64,000 nt of DNA from Tianweitania sediminis (GTDB lineage: Bacteria; Pseudomonadota; Alphaproteobacteria; Rhizobiales; Rhizobiaceae). Numbering within the stretch: the first letter of the stretch is position 1; each line of letters opens with the position of its first letter. The stretch lies in the NCBI RefSeq assembly GCF_017813335.1, contig NZ_JAGIYY010000010.1:1-64000 (forward strand). Reading direction: 5' to 3'. Shown here piece by piece: positions 1-10,162 of this stretch. The notes under the pieces are model-generated. The model was not told where the DNA came from. It made no database searches and saw nothing but the letters and a program-made list of their open reading frames with translations. The position numbers and the translations under genes are program-made.

Positions 1-1
1 G

Positions 2-547
2 CCGATCGAAGACGTGTTCTCGATCTCGGGCCGCGGCACGGTTGTGACCGGTCGCGTTGAGCGCGGCATCGTGAAGGTGGGTGAAACGGTTGAGATCGTG
101 GGCATCCGCGCGACATCGTCGACCACGGTGACGGGCGTTGAGATGTTCCGCAAGCTGCTGGACCAGGGCCAGGCTGGCGACAACATCGGTGCGCTGGTTC
201 GCGGCGTTGACCGTGACGGCGTTGAGCGTGGCCAGGTTCTGGCCAAGCCGGGTTCTGTGAAGCCGCACAAGAAGTTCAAGGCGGAAGCTTATATCCTGAC
301 CAAGGATGAAGGTGGCCGTCACACGCCGTTCTTCACGAACTACCGTCCGCAGTTTTATTTCCGCACCACCGACGTGACGGGCATCGTTTCGTTGGCCGAA
401 GGCACGGAAATGGTGATGCCGGGCGACAATGTGACGGTTGACGTGGAACTGATCGTTCCGGTTGCGATGGAAGAAAAGCTGCGCTTCGCGATCCGCGAAG
501 GCGGCCGCACCGTCGGCGCTGGCGTCGTCATCTCCATCACCGAGTAA
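2..547 (+). CDS. tuf: Elongation factor Tu, C-terminal part (5' end outside window)
   Basis: This is the last 181 residues of EF-Tu, the GTPase that delivers aminoacyl-tRNA to the ribosome. The reading frame is open from base 2, so the G domain lies upstream of the window. What remains is beta-barrel domains II and III: the domain II opening [17 protein letters not shown], the [11 protein letters not shown] stretch, and the domain III segments [19 protein letters not shown] and [10 protein letters not shown], ending [15 protein letters not shown]. The next gene is rpsJ, as in the usual str-S10 arrangement (rpsL-rpsG-fusA-tuf before rpsJ). Identity is certain; only the start is missing. Confidence 0.98.
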   Translation, partial: PIEDVFSISGRGTVVTGRVERGIVKVGETVEIVGIRATSSTTVTGVEMFRKLLDQGQAGDNIGALVRGVDRDGVERGQVLAKPGSVKPHKKFKAEAYILTKDEGGRHTPFFTNYRPQFYFRTTDVTGIVSLAEGTEMVMPGDNVTVDVELIVPVAMEEKLRFAIREGGRTVGAGVVISITE

Positions 548-563
548 TCAAGGCACGGGCTCC

Positions 564-590
564 TCTCACGGCTGCAAGGCAGTCGTGAGA
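564..590 (+). other. Stem-loop between tuf and rpsJ
   Basis: A 12-bp stem (TCTCACGGCTGC paired with GCAGTCGTGAGA, one G-U pair) closes an AAG loop, 24 bases before the rpsJ start. No T-run follows, so it is not a standard intrinsic terminator. It could be an RNA processing or autoregulatory element at the tuf/S10 junction; that role is inference. Confidence 0.55.
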
Positions 591-613
591 TGGCAGCGCA
601 AGGAAGTGACGCA

Positions 614-922
614 ATGAACGGACAAAATATCCGCATCCGCCTGAAAGCGTTCGACCATCGCGTGCTCGACGCTTCCACGCGTGAGATCGTTTCGACGGCA
701 AAACGTACGGGTGCGAATGTACGCGGACCGATCCCGCTCCCGACCCGCATCGAGAAGTTCACCGTGAACCGCTCGCCGCACATCGACAAGAAGAGCCGCG
801 AACAGTTCGAGATGCGCACCCACAAGCGTCTTCTCGACATCGTGGATCCGACCCCGCAAACGGTAGACGCGCTGATGAAGCTCGATCTCGCCGCTGGCGT
901 GGATGTTGAGATCAAGCTTTAG
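614..922 (+). CDS. rpsJ: 30S ribosomal protein S10
   Basis: S10 is a 30S head protein (also NusE in antitermination complexes). The 102-residue product [16 protein letters not shown]... contains the S10 signature around [20 protein letters not shown] and ends EIKL, the full family length. I chose ATG 614 because it gives the standard [11 protein letters not shown] start and follows an AAGGAAG ribosome binding site; an in-frame ATG at 590 would add eight residues and lies in the stem-loop. It is the first gene of the S10 operon, 105 bases before rplC. Confidence 0.98.
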   Translation: MNGQNIRIRLKAFDHRVLDASTREIVSTAKRTGANVRGPIPLPTRIEKFTVNRSPHIDKKSREQFEMRTHKRLLDIVDPTPQTVDALMKLDLAAGVDVEIKL

Positions 923-1027
923 GATGCTTTCGCGACAGGCTTGTGACGCGAGAGCGTGGGCAGCCTGAGGAAGAACAAGAGACGTGGACGGCTGCGGCCG
1001 ACAGCGAACTCTGAAGGAAACGAACCG

Positions 1028-1750
1028 ATGCGTTCAGGTGTAATTGCACAGAAGTTGGGGATGACGCGCATCTACAACGATGCCGGCGAGCATGTGCCCG
1101 TGACGGTTCTCCGCATGGAGAACTGCCAGGTGGTCGCTCAGCGCACCCAGGAAAAGAACGGCTACACGGCCGTGCAGCTTGGCGTTGGCCTTGCGAAGGT
1201 GAAGAACACCTCCAAGGCGCTGCGTGGGCATTTTGCCGGCGCGTCCGTCGAGCCCAAGGCGAAAGTCGCCGAGTTCCGGGTGACCCCCGACAATCTGCTG
1301 GATGTCGGCGCAGAGATCACGGTTGACCACTTCGTGGCTGGCCAGAAGGTCGATGTCACCGGCACCTCGATCGGCAAGGGCTTCCAGGGTGTTATCAAGC
1401 GTCACAACTTCGGTGGTGGCCGCGCAACCCACGGTAACTCGGTATCGCACCGCGTTCACGGCTCGACTGGCCAGCGCCAGGATCCGGGCAAGGTGTTCAA
1501 GGGCAAGAAGATGGCCGGCCACATGGGCGACGTTCGCGTCACCACCCAGAATGTGGAGATCGTCTCGACCGATACCGATCGTGGCCTCATCCTGATCCGC
1601 GGCGCCGTGCCGGGCTCCAAGGGTGCCTGGATCATGGTCCGTGATGCAGCCAAGGTGGCTTTGCCCGACAATGCGCCGAAGCCGGCTGCCATTCGCGCTG
1701 CCGCCGCTCAGGCTTCCAACGAAGCTCCGGCTACTGAAGGGGCCGAATAA
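1028..1750 (+). CDS. rplC: 50S ribosomal protein L3
   Basis: L3 binds 23S rRNA near the peptidyl-transferase centre and starts 50S assembly. The 240-residue product opens [20 protein letters not shown] and has the central loop [21 protein letters not shown], which carries the glutamine commonly methylated in L3. A C-terminal alanine-rich tail ([17 protein letters not shown]) is typical of rhizobial L3. ATG 1028 follows GAAGGAAA; an in-frame start at 956 would add 24 non-homologous residues. The stop overlaps the rplD start by one base. Confidence 0.97.
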   Translation: MRSGVIAQKLGMTRIYNDAGEHVPVTVLRMENCQVVAQRTQEKNGYTAVQLGVGLAKVKNTSKALRGHFAGASVEPKAKVAEFRVTPDNLLDVGAEITVDHFVAGQKVDVTGTSIGKGFQGVIKRHNFGGGRATHGNSVSHRVHGSTGQRQDPGKVFKGKKMAGHMGDVRVTTQNVEIVSTDTDRGLILIRGAVPGSKGAWIMVRDAAKVALPDNAPKPAAIRAAAAQASNEAPATEGAE

Positions 1751-2370
1751 TGGATCTGACGGTTAAAACACTTGCCGGCGGCGATGCCGGGCAGCTCCAG
1801 CTGAACGAAGGCATCTTCGGCCTTGAGCCACGCGACGACATTCTCGCTCGCGTTGTTCGCTGGCAGCTTGCCAAGCGCCAGCAGGGCACACACCAGACCA
1901 AGGGCCGCGCGGACATTTCGCGCACTGGCGCTAAGATGTACAAGCAGAAGGGAACGGGCCGCGCTCGTCACTCTTCGGCACGTGCGCCGCAGTTTCGCGG
2001 TGGTGGTAAGGCTCACGGCCCGGTTTCGCGCTCCCATGAGCACGATCTGCCGAAGAAGGTTCGTGCGCTTGGCCTGAAGCATGCCTTGTCTGCAAAGGCG
2101 AAGGCTTCGAGCCTGATCGTGATCGATGATCTCGCCGTGCAGGATGCCAAGACCAAGGCGCTGCTCGCCAACTTCGCCACGCTTGGGCTGACCAATGCGC
2201 TGGTGATCGGTGGCGCCGAGCTCGACCAGAACTTCGCCCGGGCTGCCTCGAACATCCCGAACATCGACGTGCTGCCGATCCAGGGCATCAACGTTTACGA
2301 CATCATGCGCCGCGGTACGCTTGTTCTTTCCAAGTCGGCCGTGGAAGCTCTCGAGGAGCGCTTCAAATGA
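1750..2370 (+). CDS. rplD: 50S ribosomal protein L4
   Basis: L4 (206 residues) is an early 50S assembly protein whose extended loop lines the exit tunnel. The loop is visible as [20 protein letters not shown] followed by [10 protein letters not shown], and the C-terminus [14 protein letters not shown] is typical. In enterobacteria L4 autoregulates the S10 operon; no such leader is proven here. Its ATG overlaps the rplC stop by one base and its stop overlaps rplW by four (ATGA), indicating translational coupling. Confidence 0.97.
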   Translation: MDLTVKTLAGGDAGQLQLNEGIFGLEPRDDILARVVRWQLAKRQQGTHQTKGRADISRTGAKMYKQKGTGRARHSSARAPQFRGGGKAHGPVSRSHEHDLPKKVRALGLKHALSAKAKASSLIVIDDLAVQDAKTKALLANFATLGLTNALVIGGAELDQNFARAASNIPNIDVLPIQGINVYDIMRRGTLVLSKSAVEALEERFK

Positions 2371-2660
2371 CGGACCTGCGCCATTACGACGTGATCGTCA
2401 GCCCGGCGATCACCGAGAAGTCCACGATGGCTTCCGAATACAACCAGATCGTCTTCAACGTGGCGAAGAAGGCTTCCAAGCCCGAAATCAAGGCCGCTGT
2501 TGAAGCTCTGTTCAACGTCAAGGTCACGGCAGTGAACACGCTCGTCCGCAAGGGCAAGGTGAAGCGCTTCCGCGGCACCGTCGGCCAGCAGGGCGACGTA
2601 AAGAAGGCCGTAGTGACCCTGGCGGACGGCGACTCGATCGACGTTTCGACGGGTCTGTAA
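2367..2660 (+). CDS. rplW: 50S ribosomal protein L23
   Basis: L23 (97 residues) lies at the tunnel exit and docks trigger factor and SRP. The start [20 protein letters not shown] and the block [13 protein letters not shown]-like region ([18 protein letters not shown]) are diagnostic. It overlaps rplD by four bases and precedes rplB by 22 bases within the S10 operon. Confidence 0.96.
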   Translation: MTDLRHYDVIVSPAITEKSTMASEYNQIVFNVAKKASKPEIKAAVEALFNVKVTAVNTLVRKGKVKRFRGTVGQQGDVKKAVVTLADGDSIDVSTGL

Positions 2661-2682
2661 GAAGGCCGGAAGGACAAGAACA

Positions 2683-3516
2683 ATGGCACTCAAGTCATAC
2701 AATCCGACGACGCCGAGCCAGCGCCAGCTGGTTATCGTCGATCGTTCCGCGCTCTACAAAGGCAAGCCGGTCAAGGCGTTGACCGAGGGTCTGACCAAGA
2801 GCGGCGGTCGCAACAACTACGGTCGCATCACCGCCCGCTTCATCGGCGGCGGTCACAAGCGCTCTTACCGCATCATCGACTTCAAGCGTCGCAAGTTCGA
2901 CGTGACTGGGACGGTGGAGCGTTTGGAATACGATCCGAACCGCACGGCCTTTATCGCGCTCATCCGCTATGAAGATGGCGAGCTGGCTTACATTCTTGCT
3001 CCGCAGCGTATTGCTGCCGGTGACAAGGTGGTGGCGGGCGCTTCCGTTGACGTGAAGCCGGGCAACGCAATGCCGCTGCAGGCCATGCCGGTCGGCACCA
3101 TCATCCACAACGTGGAGATGAAGCCGGGCAAGGGTGGTCAGATTGCACGGTCTGCTGGTGCCTACGCCCAGTTGGTCGGTCGCGACCAGGGCATGGCAAT
3201 CCTGCGCCTCAACTCCGGTGAACAGCGCATCGTTCATGGCACCTGCATGGCGACCGTCGGCGCGGTGTCCAACCCGGATCACGGCAACATCAACGACGGC
3301 AAGGCTGGTCGCACGGTTTGGCGCGGCAAGCGCCCGCACAACCGCGGCGTTGTCATGAACCCGGTCGATCACCCGCACGGCGGTGGTGAAGGCCGCACCT
3401 CTGGTGGTCGCCATCCGGTGTCCCCGTGGGGCAAGCCGACCAAGGGCAAGAAGACGCGGTCCAACAAGGCGACCGATAAATTCATCATGCGCTCGCGCCA
3501 CCAGCGCAAGAGCTAA
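2683..3516 (+). CDS. rplB: 50S ribosomal protein L2
   Basis: L2 (277 residues) is a core peptidyl-transferase-centre protein needed for subunit association. The product opens [17 protein letters not shown], has the RNA-binding core [19 protein letters not shown], and carries the conserved C-terminal block [20 protein letters not shown] with the universal histidine. GAAGGACAAG precedes the ATG. Full family length, intact. Confidence 0.98.
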   Translation: MALKSYNPTTPSQRQLVIVDRSALYKGKPVKALTEGLTKSGGRNNYGRITARFIGGGHKRSYRIIDFKRRKFDVTGTVERLEYDPNRTAFIALIRYEDGELAYILAPQRIAAGDKVVAGASVDVKPGNAMPLQAMPVGTIIHNVEMKPGKGGQIARSAGAYAQLVGRDQGMAILRLNSGEQRIVHGTCMATVGAVSNPDHGNINDGKAGRTVWRGKRPHNRGVVMNPVDHPHGGGEGRTSGGRHPVSPWGKPTKGKKTRSNKATDKFIMRSRHQRKS

Positions 3517-3534
3517 GAATAGAGGTACGCAGCA

Positions 3535-3813
3535 GTGACCCGTTCAGTCTGGAAAGGCCCGTTCATTGACGGCTATCTCCTGAAGAAGGCCGACAAGGTT
3601 CGCGAAGGCGGCCGCAGCGAAGTGATCAAGATGTGGAGCCGTCGCTCCACCATCCTGCCGCAGTTCGTTGGCCTCACCTTCGGTGTTTACAACGGCCAGA
3701 AGCACATTCCGGTCGCCGTGTCCGAGGACATGGTCGGCCACAAGTTCGGTGAGTTCGCTCCCACCCGGACCTATTACGGTCATGGCGCGGACAAGAAGGC
3801 GAAGAGGAAGTAA
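3535..3813 (+). CDS. rpsS: 30S ribosomal protein S19
   Basis: S19 (92 residues) forms a head complex with S13 near the A-site tRNA. It reads (M)[20 protein letters not shown] and contains the signature [18 protein letters not shown]. The start is GTG at 3535, preceded by AGAGGTACGC; no ATG alternative fits. It follows rplB by 18 bases and precedes rplV by one base. Confidence 0.97.
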   Translation: MTRSVWKGPFIDGYLLKKADKVREGGRSEVIKMWSRRSTILPQFVGLTFGVYNGQKHIPVAVSEDMVGHKFGEFAPTRTYYGHGADKKAKRK

Positions 3814-3814
3814 C

Positions 3815-4204
3815 ATGGGCAAGGCCAAAGCTCCGCGCCGGCTTGCTGACAACGAGGCGCGCGCCGTTCTGCGCACCATCCGTATCAGCCCGCAGAAGCT
3901 GAACCTCGTTGCCGCGCTGATCCGCGGCAAGAAGGTCCAGACCGCGCTGTCGGATCTGGAGTTCTCGCAGAAGCGCATCTCCGGCACCGTCAAGAAGACG
4001 TTGGAATCGGCGATCGCTAATGCCGAGAACAATCACAACCTCGATGTCGACGCCCTGGTGGTTGCTGAGGCTTATGTCGGCAAGTCGATCGTGATGAAGC
4101 GCTTCCACACCCGTGGTCGTGGCCGCGCCAGCCGCATCGAGAAGCCATTCGCGCACCTGACGATCGTTGTGCGCGAGAAGGAAGAGAAAGTGGAGGCTGC
4201 CTGA
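3815..4204 (+). CDS. rplV: 50S ribosomal protein L22
   Basis: L22 (129 residues) has a globular surface part and a beta-hairpin lining the exit tunnel, the site of macrolide-resistance changes. The product [20 protein letters not shown]... shows the hairpin region [20 protein letters not shown] and ends [11 protein letters not shown] 3815 gives the standard start. Its stop overlaps the rpsC ATG by one base. Confidence 0.97.
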   Translation: MGKAKAPRRLADNEARAVLRTIRISPQKLNLVAALIRGKKVQTALSDLEFSQKRISGTVKKTLESAIANAENNHNLDVDALVVAEAYVGKSIVMKRFHTRGRGRASRIEKPFAHLTIVVREKEEKVEAA

Positions 4205-4908
4205 TGGGCCAGAAAGTCAACCCGATCGGTCTGCGCCTCGGCATCAACCGCACGTGGGACTCGCGCTGGTACGCGAACACCGGCGAGTACGGTCAGTTGC
4301 TCCATGAGGATCTGAAGATCCGCAAGTACTTGATGAGCGAGCTCAAGCAGGCTGCGATCTCCAAGGTTGTGATCGAGCGTCCGCACAAGAAGTGCCGCGT
4401 CACAATTCATGCCGCGCGTCCGGGCCTCATTATCGGCAAGAAGGGTGCGGACATTGAAAAGCTTCGCAAGAAGCTCACGGAGATGACCAAGTCCGAAACG
4501 CACCTCAACATCGTTGAAGTGCGCAAGCCGGAGATTGACGCAACGCTGGTTGCCCAGTCGATCGCCCAGCAGCTCGAGCGCCGCATTGCGTTTCGCCGCG
4601 CCATGAAGCGCGCCGTGCAGTCGGCAATGCGTCTCGGTGCCGAAGGCATCCGCATCAACTGCTCGGGCCGTCTCGGCGGCGCGGAAATCGCACGTATGGA
4701 ATGGTACCGCGAAGGTCGCGTGCCACTGCACACGCTGCGCGCCGACGTTGATTACGGGACGGCTGAAGCCCACACCGCCTATGGCATCTGTGGCGTCAAG
4801 GTTTGGGTCTTCAAGGGCGAGATCCTGGAACACGATCCGATGGCGTCGGAGCGTCGCGCGACCGAAGGCGAGCAGTCTTCGTCTAATCGCCGCCGCGAGA
4901 ACGCGTAA
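4204..4908 (+). CDS. rpsC: 30S ribosomal protein S3
   Basis: S3 (234 residues) lies at the mRNA entry channel and contributes to helicase activity. [20 protein letters not shown] is the universal start, a type-II KH domain with the GxxG loop ([19 protein letters not shown]) lies near residues 70-90, and the C-terminal domain carries [20 protein letters not shown]. The tail [19 protein letters not shown] is lineage-specific. Confidence 0.98.
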   Translation: MGQKVNPIGLRLGINRTWDSRWYANTGEYGQLLHEDLKIRKYLMSELKQAAISKVVIERPHKKCRVTIHAARPGLIIGKKGADIEKLRKKLTEMTKSETHLNIVEVRKPEIDATLVAQSIAQQLERRIAFRRAMKRAVQSAMRLGAEGIRINCSGRLGGAEIARMEWYREGRVPLHTLRADVDYGTAEAHTAYGICGVKVWVFKGEILEHDPMASERRATEGEQSSSNRRRENA

Positions 4909-4939
4909 GCGGTCGCAAGGAAATTTGGAGTAGAGAACA

Positions 4940-5353
4940 ATGCTGCAGCCAAAGCGCACAAAGTTCCGCAAGCAGTTCAAGGGCCGTATCCACGGCCTGG
5001 CCAAGGGCGGCACCGACCTGAACTTCGGTGGCTTTGGTTTGAAGGCGCTTGAGCCGAACCGTGTCACTGCACGCGAGATCGAGGCGGCCCGCCGCGCGAT
5101 TACTCGCGAAATGAAGCGCCAGGGTCGCGTCTGGATCCGGGTATTCCCGGATCTGCCGGTGACCTCGAAGCCGACCGAAGTCCGCATGGGTAAGGGCAAG
5201 GGCGCAATCGATTACTGGGCATGCCGGGTCAAGCCTGGTCGCGTGATGTTCGAGATCGATGGCGTTCCGGAAGAAACGGCGCGCGAGGCTCTTCGCCTTG
5301 GTGCTGCCAAGCTTTCGGTTAAAACGCGCTTCATCCAGCGCATCGCAGAATAA
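4940..5353 (+). CDS. rplP: 50S ribosomal protein L16
   Basis: L16 (137 residues) sits by the A-site tRNA and 5S r[42 protein letters not shown] and the hydroxylatable-arginine region [19 protein letters not shown] are clear. The gene follows rpsC by 31 bases with a GGAGTAGAG site before the ATG. Confidence 0.98.
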   Translation: MLQPKRTKFRKQFKGRIHGLAKGGTDLNFGGFGLKALEPNRVTAREIEAARRAITREMKRQGRVWIRVFPDLPVTSKPTEVRMGKGKGAIDYWACRVKPGRVMFEIDGVPEETAREALRLGAAKLSVKTRFIQRIAE

Positions 5354-5368
5354 GGAAGGGCGAGGATC

Positions 5369-5569
5369 ATGAAGACCGCCGACGTCCGGGCGATGAGCCA
5401 GGATCAGATGAACGACAAGCTGGCTGAGCTCAAGAAGGAGCAGTTCAACCTGCGCTTCCAGAAGGCGACCGGCCAGATGGAAAAGACAGCCCGCGTCAAG
5501 CAGATCCGCCGCGACATTGCGCGGATCAAAACGATCGCCGCCGAGCAGTCGGCCGGTCAGAAGGCATAA
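5369..5569 (+). CDS. rpmC: 50S ribosomal protein L29
   Basis: L29 (66 residues) is a two-helix protein beside L23 at the tunnel exit. The sequence [20 protein letters not shown] followed by [14 protein letters not shown] and [16 protein letters not shown] matches the L29 signature. It lies 15 bases after rplP and 11 before rpsQ. Confidence 0.96.
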   Translation: MKTADVRAMSQDQMNDKLAELKKEQFNLRFQKATGQMEKTARVKQIRRDIARIKTIAAEQSAGQKA

Positions 5570-5580
5570 GGAAGACAACG

Positions 5581-5823
5581 ATGCCAAAGCGCGTGATGCA
5601 GGGCACTGTGGTCAGTGACAAGAACGAGAAGACGGTTGTGGTCAAGGTGGAGCGTCGCTTCACCCACCCGGTCATGAAGAAGACCATCCGTATGTCTAAG
5701 AAGTACAAGGCTCATGATGAGGGCAACGACCACAAGGTGGGCGATGTCGTTTTCATCCAGGAGTCGGCACCGATTTCGCGTGATAAGCGCTGGGTCGTGA
5801 TTTCGGCCGAAGAAGCCAAGTAA
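5581..5823 (+). CDS. rpsQ: 30S ribosomal protein S17
   Basis: S17 (80 residues) is an OB-fold primary 16S rRNA binder. The product [20 protein letters not shown] with [20 protein letters not shown] and [18 protein letters not shown] contains the S17 signature. It directly follows rpmC; a 63-base gap containing a weak G-rich hairpin separates it from rplN. Confidence 0.96.
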   Translation: MPKRVMQGTVVSDKNEKTVVVKVERRFTHPVMKKTIRMSKKYKAHDEGNDHKVGDVVFIQESAPISRDKRWVVISAEEAK

Positions 5824-5886
5824 GAACAGTTGACAAGCCGGGGAGGGTGCAAGCCTTCCCTTTGAAAAAGAAGAAGGCGGCCAGTC

Positions 5887-6255
5887 ATGATTCAGATGCA
5901 GTCGAACCTCGACGTGGCGGATAATTCCGGTGCGCGTCGCGTCATGTGCATCAAGGTGCTGGGCGGTTCCAAGCGCAAGTACGCTTCCGTGGGCGACGTT
6001 ATCGTCGTGTCCATCAAGGAAGCGATCCCGCGGGGCCGCGTAAAGAAGGGTGACGTGATGAAGGCCGTCGTGGTTCGCACCGCGAAGGACATTCGCCGTC
6101 CCGATGGCAGCGTGATCCGCTTCGACAAGAATGCGGCCGTGCTGATTGACAACAAGAAAGAGCCGATCGGTACGCGTATCTTCGGGCCGGTTCCGCGCGA
6201 GTTGCGCGCCAAGAACCACATGAAGATCATCTCGCTCGCGCCAGAAGTGCTCTGA
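5887..6255 (+). CDS. rplN: 50S ribosomal protein L14
   Basis: L14 (122 residues) binds 23S rRNA at the subunit interface and is the docking site of the silencing factor Rsf[21 protein letters not shown] and the signature region [20 protein letters not shown] are diagnostic. By gene order it is the first gene of the spc group. Confidence 0.98.
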   Translation: MIQMQSNLDVADNSGARRVMCIKVLGGSKRKYASVGDVIVVSIKEAIPRGRVKKGDVMKAVVVRTAKDIRRPDGSVIRFDKNAAVLIDNKKEPIGTRIFGPVPRELRAKNHMKIISLAPEVL

Positions 6256-6268
6256 GGAGAACGGACCA

Positions 6269-6580
6269 ATGAACAAGATCCGCAAAGGCGACAAGGTCGT
6301 CGTCCTCTCGGGCAAGGACAAGGGCCGCAGCGGCGAAGTGCTGCAGGTCATGCCCAAGGACGACAAAGCACTCGTCCGTGGCGTCAACATCGTGCGCAAG
6401 CACCAGAAGCAGACGCAAGCACAGGAAGGCGGCATCATTTCCAAGGAAGCCCCCATCCACCTGTCCAACATTGCGCTCGCCGATCCGAAGGATGGCAAGC
6501 CGACGCGTGTCGGCTTCGATGTCCGCGACGGCAAGAAGGTGCGCATTTCCAAGCGCTCGGGAGACGTGATCAATGGCTGA
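6269..6580 (+). CDS. rplX: 50S ribosomal protein L24
   Basis: L24 (103 residues) is a KOW-motif assembly initiator. The KOW motif is [20 protein letters not shown] near residues 3-22, followed by [20 protein letters not shown]. Its 3' end overlaps the rplE start by eight bases, suggesting coupled translation. Confidence 0.97.
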   Translation: MNKIRKGDKVVVLSGKDKGRSGEVLQVMPKDDKALVRGVNIVRKHQKQTQAQEGGIISKEAPIHLSNIALADPKDGKPTRVGFDVRDGKKVRISKRSGDVING

Positions 6581-7130
6581 GCAGCAATACACGCCGCGCC
6601 TGAAGACGCTTTACCAGGATACGATCAAGGCAGCGCTGCAGGAGCAGTTCTCCTACGCCAACGAGATGCAGATCCCGCGCCTCGACAAGGTCGTGATCAA
6701 CATGGGCGTGGGCGAAGCAACCGCCGACTCCAAGAAGCCTTCCGTGGCAGCCGAGGACCTCGCCCTGATCGCCGGCCAGAAGGCTGTTGTGACGCGGGCC
6801 CGTACCTCCATCGCCGGCTTCAAGGTTCGCGAGAACATGCCGATCGGCGCCAAGGTGACGCTTCGCAAGGAGCGCATGTACGAGTTCGTCGACCGCCTGG
6901 TCACAATCGCCTTGCCGCGCGTTCGCGACTTCCGCGGCCTGAACCCGAAAAGCTTCGATGGCCGCGGCAACTTCGCCATGGGCATCAAGGAACACATCGT
7001 GTTCCCCGAGATCAACTACGACAAGGTCGACCAGATCTGGGGAATGGACATCATCGTTTGTACGACTGCGGCAACGGATGACGAGGCGAGGGCACTCCTC
7101 AAGGCCTTGAACTTCCCGTTCCGCCAGTAA
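6573..7130 (+). CDS. rplE: 50S ribosomal protein L5
   Basis: L5 (185 residues) binds 5S rRNA and contacts P-site tRNA in the central protuberance. The L5 signature [19 protein letters not shown] is present, with the RNA-binding loop [17 protein letters not shown] and [19 protein letters not shown]. It overlaps rplX by eight bases. Confidence 0.98.
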   Translation: MAEQQYTPRLKTLYQDTIKAALQEQFSYANEMQIPRLDKVVINMGVGEATADSKKPSVAAEDLALIAGQKAVVTRARTSIAGFKVRENMPIGAKVTLRKERMYEFVDRLVTIALPRVRDFRGLNPKSFDGRGNFAMGIKEHIVFPEINYDKVDQIWGMDIIVCTTAATDDEARALLKALNFPFRQ

Positions 7131-7155
7131 CGGCTACGAGCAAAGGATTATCTGA

Positions 7156-7461
7156 ATGGCAAAGACCAGCTCAGTCGAGAAGAACAAGAAGGTCCGCAAG
7201 ACGGTCAAGCGTTACGCTGCCCAGCGCAAGGCGCTGAAGGACCTGATCATGGACCAGGACAAGCCGATCGAAGAGCGCTTCCGCGCGCAGCTGAAGCTCG
7301 CAGCGCTGCCGCGCAACTCGGCCAAGGTCCGTATTCGGAACCGCTGCGAGGTTACGGGTCGTCCGCGCGCCTATTACCGCAAGCTCGGTATGTCGCGTAT
7401 TGCCTTGCGTGATCTGGGCTCCGTGGGTGCGATCCCCGGCCTGGTCAAGTCGAGCTGGTAA
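7156..7461 (+). CDS. rpsN: 30S ribosomal protein S14 (zinc-independent type)
   Basis: S14 (101 residues) is a late-assembling 30S head protein. The product has the signature [20 protein letters not shown] but no paired CxxC motifs, so it is the long, zinc-free form typical of proteobacteria. It lies between rplE and rpsH as usual. Confidence 0.97.
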   Translation: MAKTSSVEKNKKVRKTVKRYAAQRKALKDLIMDQDKPIEERFRAQLKLAALPRNSAKVRIRNRCEVTGRPRAYYRKLGMSRIALRDLGSVGAIPGLVKSSW

Positions 7462-7473
7462 GGGGAACACGTT

Positions 7474-7872
7474 ATGTCGATGACAGATCCTCTCGGCGAT
7501 ATGCTGACCCGTATCCGCAACGCCCTCGGCCGCCGCAAGCAGACGGTTTCAACCCCGTCGTCGCGTTTGCGCCAGCGCGTTCTGGATGTGCTGAAGTCCG
7601 AAGGTTACATTCGCGATTATTCGGTGTCTGATTTCGAGAACGGCAAGTCCGAGATCGAGATCCAGCTGAAGTATCACGAAGGTGCTCCGGTGATCCGCGA
7701 GATCACCCGCATTTCGAAGCCGGGCCGTCGCGTCTATGTTTCGATGAAAACCATTCCGCACGTGGCCAACGGCCTCGGCATCTCGATCCTGTCGACGCCC
7801 AAGGGCGTAATGGCCGATCACGAGGCGCGCGAGCAGAACGTCGGCGGCGAAATCCTCTGCCAGATCTTCTGA
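7474..7872 (+). CDS. rpsH: 30S ribosomal protein S8
   Basis: S8 (132 residues) is a primary binder of the 16S rRNA central domain and is the spc operon autoregulator in E. coli. [20 protein letters not shown] and the C-terminal signature [19 protein letters not shown] are clear. A second in-frame ATG two codons in could be the start instead. Confidence 0.97.
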   Translation: MSMTDPLGDMLTRIRNALGRRKQTVSTPSSRLRQRVLDVLKSEGYIRDYSVSDFENGKSEIEIQLKYHEGAPVIREITRISKPGRRVYVSMKTIPHVANGLGISILSTPKGVMADHEAREQNVGGEILCQIF

Positions 7873-7903
7873 TCGGCGGACAAGAAGAACGAGGACAAGA
7901 CCA

Positions 7904-8437
7904 ATGTCTCGTATTGGCAAGAAACCGGTTCCGGTCCCGCAGGGCGTGACCGCAAACGTGAACGGCCAGACCGTCACGGCAAAGGGCCCGAAGGGCGAGC
8001 TCAACTTCGTCGTCAATGACGAAGTGCTCGTGAAGATGGAAGGCAGCGACATCTCGGTGGAGCCGCGCGACCAGTCCAAGGACGCGCGCTCCAAGTGGGG
8101 CATGTCGCGCACCCAGATCGTCAACATCCTGACGGGTGTCGACAAGGGTTTCGAGCGCCGTCTCGAAATCACGGGCGTCGGCTATCGTGCCGCCATGCAG
8201 GGCAAGAACCTGCAACTGGCCCTTGGCTTCAGCCATGACGTCGTTTACGAGACGCCGCAGGGCATCACCATCGCGACGCCGAAGCCGACGGAAATCGTCG
8301 TCACCGGCATCGACAAGCAGGCGGTGGGCCAGGTCGCTGCCGAGATTCGCGAGTATCGCGGTCCCGAGCCCTACAAGGGCAAGGGCGTGCGCTATGCTGG
8401 CGAGCGGATTGTCCGCAAGGAAGGCAAGAAGAAGTAA
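7904..8437 (+). CDS. rplF: 50S ribosomal protein L6
   Basis: L6 (177 residues) has two similar domains and sits near the GTPase-associated centre. It opens [19 protein letters not shown] and carries the C-terminal signature [20 protein letters not shown] ending KEGKKK. Spacing of 31 bases from rpsH and 12 to rplR. Confidence 0.98.
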   Translation: MSRIGKKPVPVPQGVTANVNGQTVTAKGPKGELNFVVNDEVLVKMEGSDISVEPRDQSKDARSKWGMSRTQIVNILTGVDKGFERRLEITGVGYRAAMQGKNLQLALGFSHDVVYETPQGITIATPKPTEIVVTGIDKQAVGQVAAEIREYRGPEPYKGKGVRYAGERIVRKEGKKK

Positions 8438-8449
8438 GGATCGCCGGTT

Positions 8450-8809
8450 ATGGCCAACAAAGTTGCTCTCAAGAAGCGCGCCTCCCGCATCCGCCGTCAG
8501 ATCAAGGCGGTTTCCGGTGATCGTCCGCGCTTGTCCGTTCATCGCTCGTCGAAGAACATCTATGCGCAGGTCATCGATGATGCCAGCGGTCACACGCTGG
8601 CTGCGGCGTCCACCCTCGAGAGCGATCTCAAGGGCTCGCTGAAGACCGGTGCTGACGCGGCGGCTGCTGCTGCTGTCGGCAAGCTCGTTGCCGAGCGCGC
8701 GACGAAAGCGGGTGTCACGCAGGTCGTGTTCGACCGTGGCGCCTACATCTTCCATGGCCGCGTCAAGGCCCTGGCGGAAGCTGCCCGCGAAGGCGGTCTC
8801 AGCTTCTAA
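8450..8809 (+). CDS. rplR: 50S ribosomal protein L18
   Basis: L18 (119 residues) binds 5S rRNA with L5. The features are a basic N-terminus ([14 protein letters not shown]), [20 protein letters not shown], and the C-terminal [20 protein letters not shown]. Unlike the tight spacing around it, 89 bases separate it from rpsE and contain a terminator-like hairpin. Confidence 0.97.
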   Translation: MANKVALKKRASRIRRQIKAVSGDRPRLSVHRSSKNIYAQVIDDASGHTLAAASTLESDLKGSLKTGADAAAAAAVGKLVAERATKAGVTQVVFDRGAYIFHGRVKALAEAAREGGLSF

Positions 8810-8826
8810 GACCTGGATTAGTCGCC

Positions 8827-8864
8827 CCAGCCGGTGCTTTCACGCGCCGGCTGGATTTTATTTC
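8827..8864 (+). terminator. Terminator-like hairpin inside the spc operon
   Basis: CCAGCCGG (8827-8834) pairs with CCGGCTGG (8847-8854), extended inward by GC/GC around a mismatch, and is followed by ATTTTATTTC. This looks like an intrinsic terminator or attenuator although rpsE through rplQ continue downstream. Partial termination or 3'-end protection are the likely roles; this is inference. Confidence 0.55.
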
Positions 8865-8898
8865 AGCTGTGCTTCCGGAAAAGAACAAGGAACAGGAT

Positions 8899-9465
8899 AT
8901 GGCACAAGAACGTCGGGAAGGCGGCCGCGAGCGCCGCGACCGCGAAGAGCGTGATGACGGTTTCGTCGACAAGCTCGTTCACATCAACCGTGTTGCCAAG
9001 GTCGTAAAGGGTGGTCGTCGCTTCGGCTTCGCCGCACTCGTCGTCGTCGGCGATCAAAAGGGCCGCGTAGGCTTCGGCCACGGCAAGGCACGTGAAGTGC
9101 CTGAAGCGATCCGCAAGGCGACTGAAGCTGCCAAGCGCGATTTGATCTTCGTGCCGCTGCGCTCGGGCCGGACGCTCCACCACGACGTGGAAGGCCGCCA
9201 CGGCGCCGGACGTGTTCTGCTTCGCGCCGCAAAGGCCGGTACCGGTATCATCGCCGGTGGTCCGATGCGCGCTGTGTTTGAAACGCTCGGCATGCACGAC
9301 GTGGTCGCTAAGTCGATGGGGTCTTCGAACCCGTACAACATGGTTCGTGCGACGTTTGACGCCCTGAAGAGCCAGGTGCATCCTAAGGATGTCGCCGCTG
9401 CTCGCGGGATCAAGTTCTCGACCCTCCAGGCTCGTCGCGGCACTGCCGTCACGGCTGAAGAATAA
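8899..9465 (+). CDS. rpsE: 30S ribosomal protein S5
   Basis: S5 (188 residues) contributes to mRNA entry and decoding accuracy. [20 protein letters not shown] is the charged N-terminal tail, the S5 dsRBD-like signature follows as [20 protein letters not shown], and the C-terminal fold has [20 protein letters not shown] chose ATG 8899 over an upstream in-frame TTG/CTG-type extension because AACAAGGAACAGG precedes it. Confidence 0.96.
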   Translation: MAQERREGGRERRDREERDDGFVDKLVHINRVAKVVKGGRRFGFAALVVVGDQKGRVGFGHGKAREVPEAIRKATEAAKRDLIFVPLRSGRTLHHDVEGRHGAGRVLLRAAKAGTGIIAGGPMRAVFETLGMHDVVAKSMGSSNPYNMVRATFDALKSQVHPKDVAAARGIKFSTLQARRGTAVTAEE

Positions 9466-9476
9466 GGAGCGGGATC

Positions 9477-9677
9477 ATGGCAAAAAGCGAAGGCGCCAAG
9501 ACGCTCGTCGTTGAGCAGATCGGAAGCCCGATCCGCCGTCCCAAGGAACAGCGCGCAACGCTGATCGGACTGGGATTGAACAAGATGCACCGCCGCAGCA
9601 CTCTGGAAGACACCCCTTCCGTGCGCGGCATGATCGCCAGCGTGCAGCACCTCGTCCGCATCGTGGACGAGGCCTGA
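9477..9677 (+). CDS. rpmD: 50S ribosomal protein L30
   Basis: L30 (66 residues) is a small 23S rRNA-binding protein not present in all bacteria. The product has the signature [20 protein letters not shown] followed by [20 protein letters not shown]. It sits between rpsE and rplO as usual. Confidence 0.96.
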   Translation: MAKSEGAKTLVVEQIGSPIRRPKEQRATLIGLGLNKMHRRSTLEDTPSVRGMIASVQHLVRIVDEA

Positions 9678-9691
9678 GCGAGGAGGCCAAC

Positions 9692-10162
9692 ATGAAACTC
9701 AATGAAATCCGCGACAACGAAGGCTCCACCTATTCGCGCAAGCGTTTGGGTCGCGGCATCGGCTCTGGGTCTGGCAAGACCGGCGGCCGCGGCGTCAAGG
9801 GTCAGAAGGCACGCTCCGGGGTTGCCATCAACGGCTTCGAGGGCGGCCAGATGCCGCTTTATCGTCGCCTTCCGAAGCGCGGCTTCAACAACCTTTTCCG
9901 CAAGGATTTTGCGGCGGTTTCGCTGAAGCGGATCCAGGCGGCTGTTGACGCTGGCAAACTTTCTGCTGACGAAACCGTCACGGGCGAAGCTCTGGTGAAG
10001 GCCGGCGTTCTGCGCCGTGCCAAGGACGGCGTTCGCCTTCTCAGCGATGGCGAACTGACCTCCAAGCTGTCCTTCGACGTAGCGGGCGCTAGCAAGACCG
10101 CGCGCGAAAAGATCGAGAAGGCCGGCGGCTCGCTGAAACTGCCAGAAGCTGCCGCTGAGTAG
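9692..10162 (+). CDS. rplO: 50S ribosomal protein L15
   Basis: L15 (156 residues) is a late assembly protein with a long glycine-rich N-terminal extension: [20 protein letters not shown] then [20 protein letters not shown]. The conserved C-terminal region ends [13 protein letters not shown] 156-base gap with a strong hairpin separates it from secY. Confidence 0.97.
   Translation: MKLNEIRDNEGSTYSRKRLGRGIGSGSGKTGGRGVKGQKARSGVAINGFEGGQMPLYRRLPKRGFNNLFRKDFAAVSLKRIQAAVDAGKLSADETVTGEALVKAGVLRRAKDGVRLLSDGELTSKLSFDVAGASKTAREKIEKAGGSLKLPEAAAE

Noticed and set aside
5838-5862. G-rich hairpin between rpsQ and rplN
   Set aside because: Only about six pairs with a wobble and no T-run; too weak to call a terminator or regulator.
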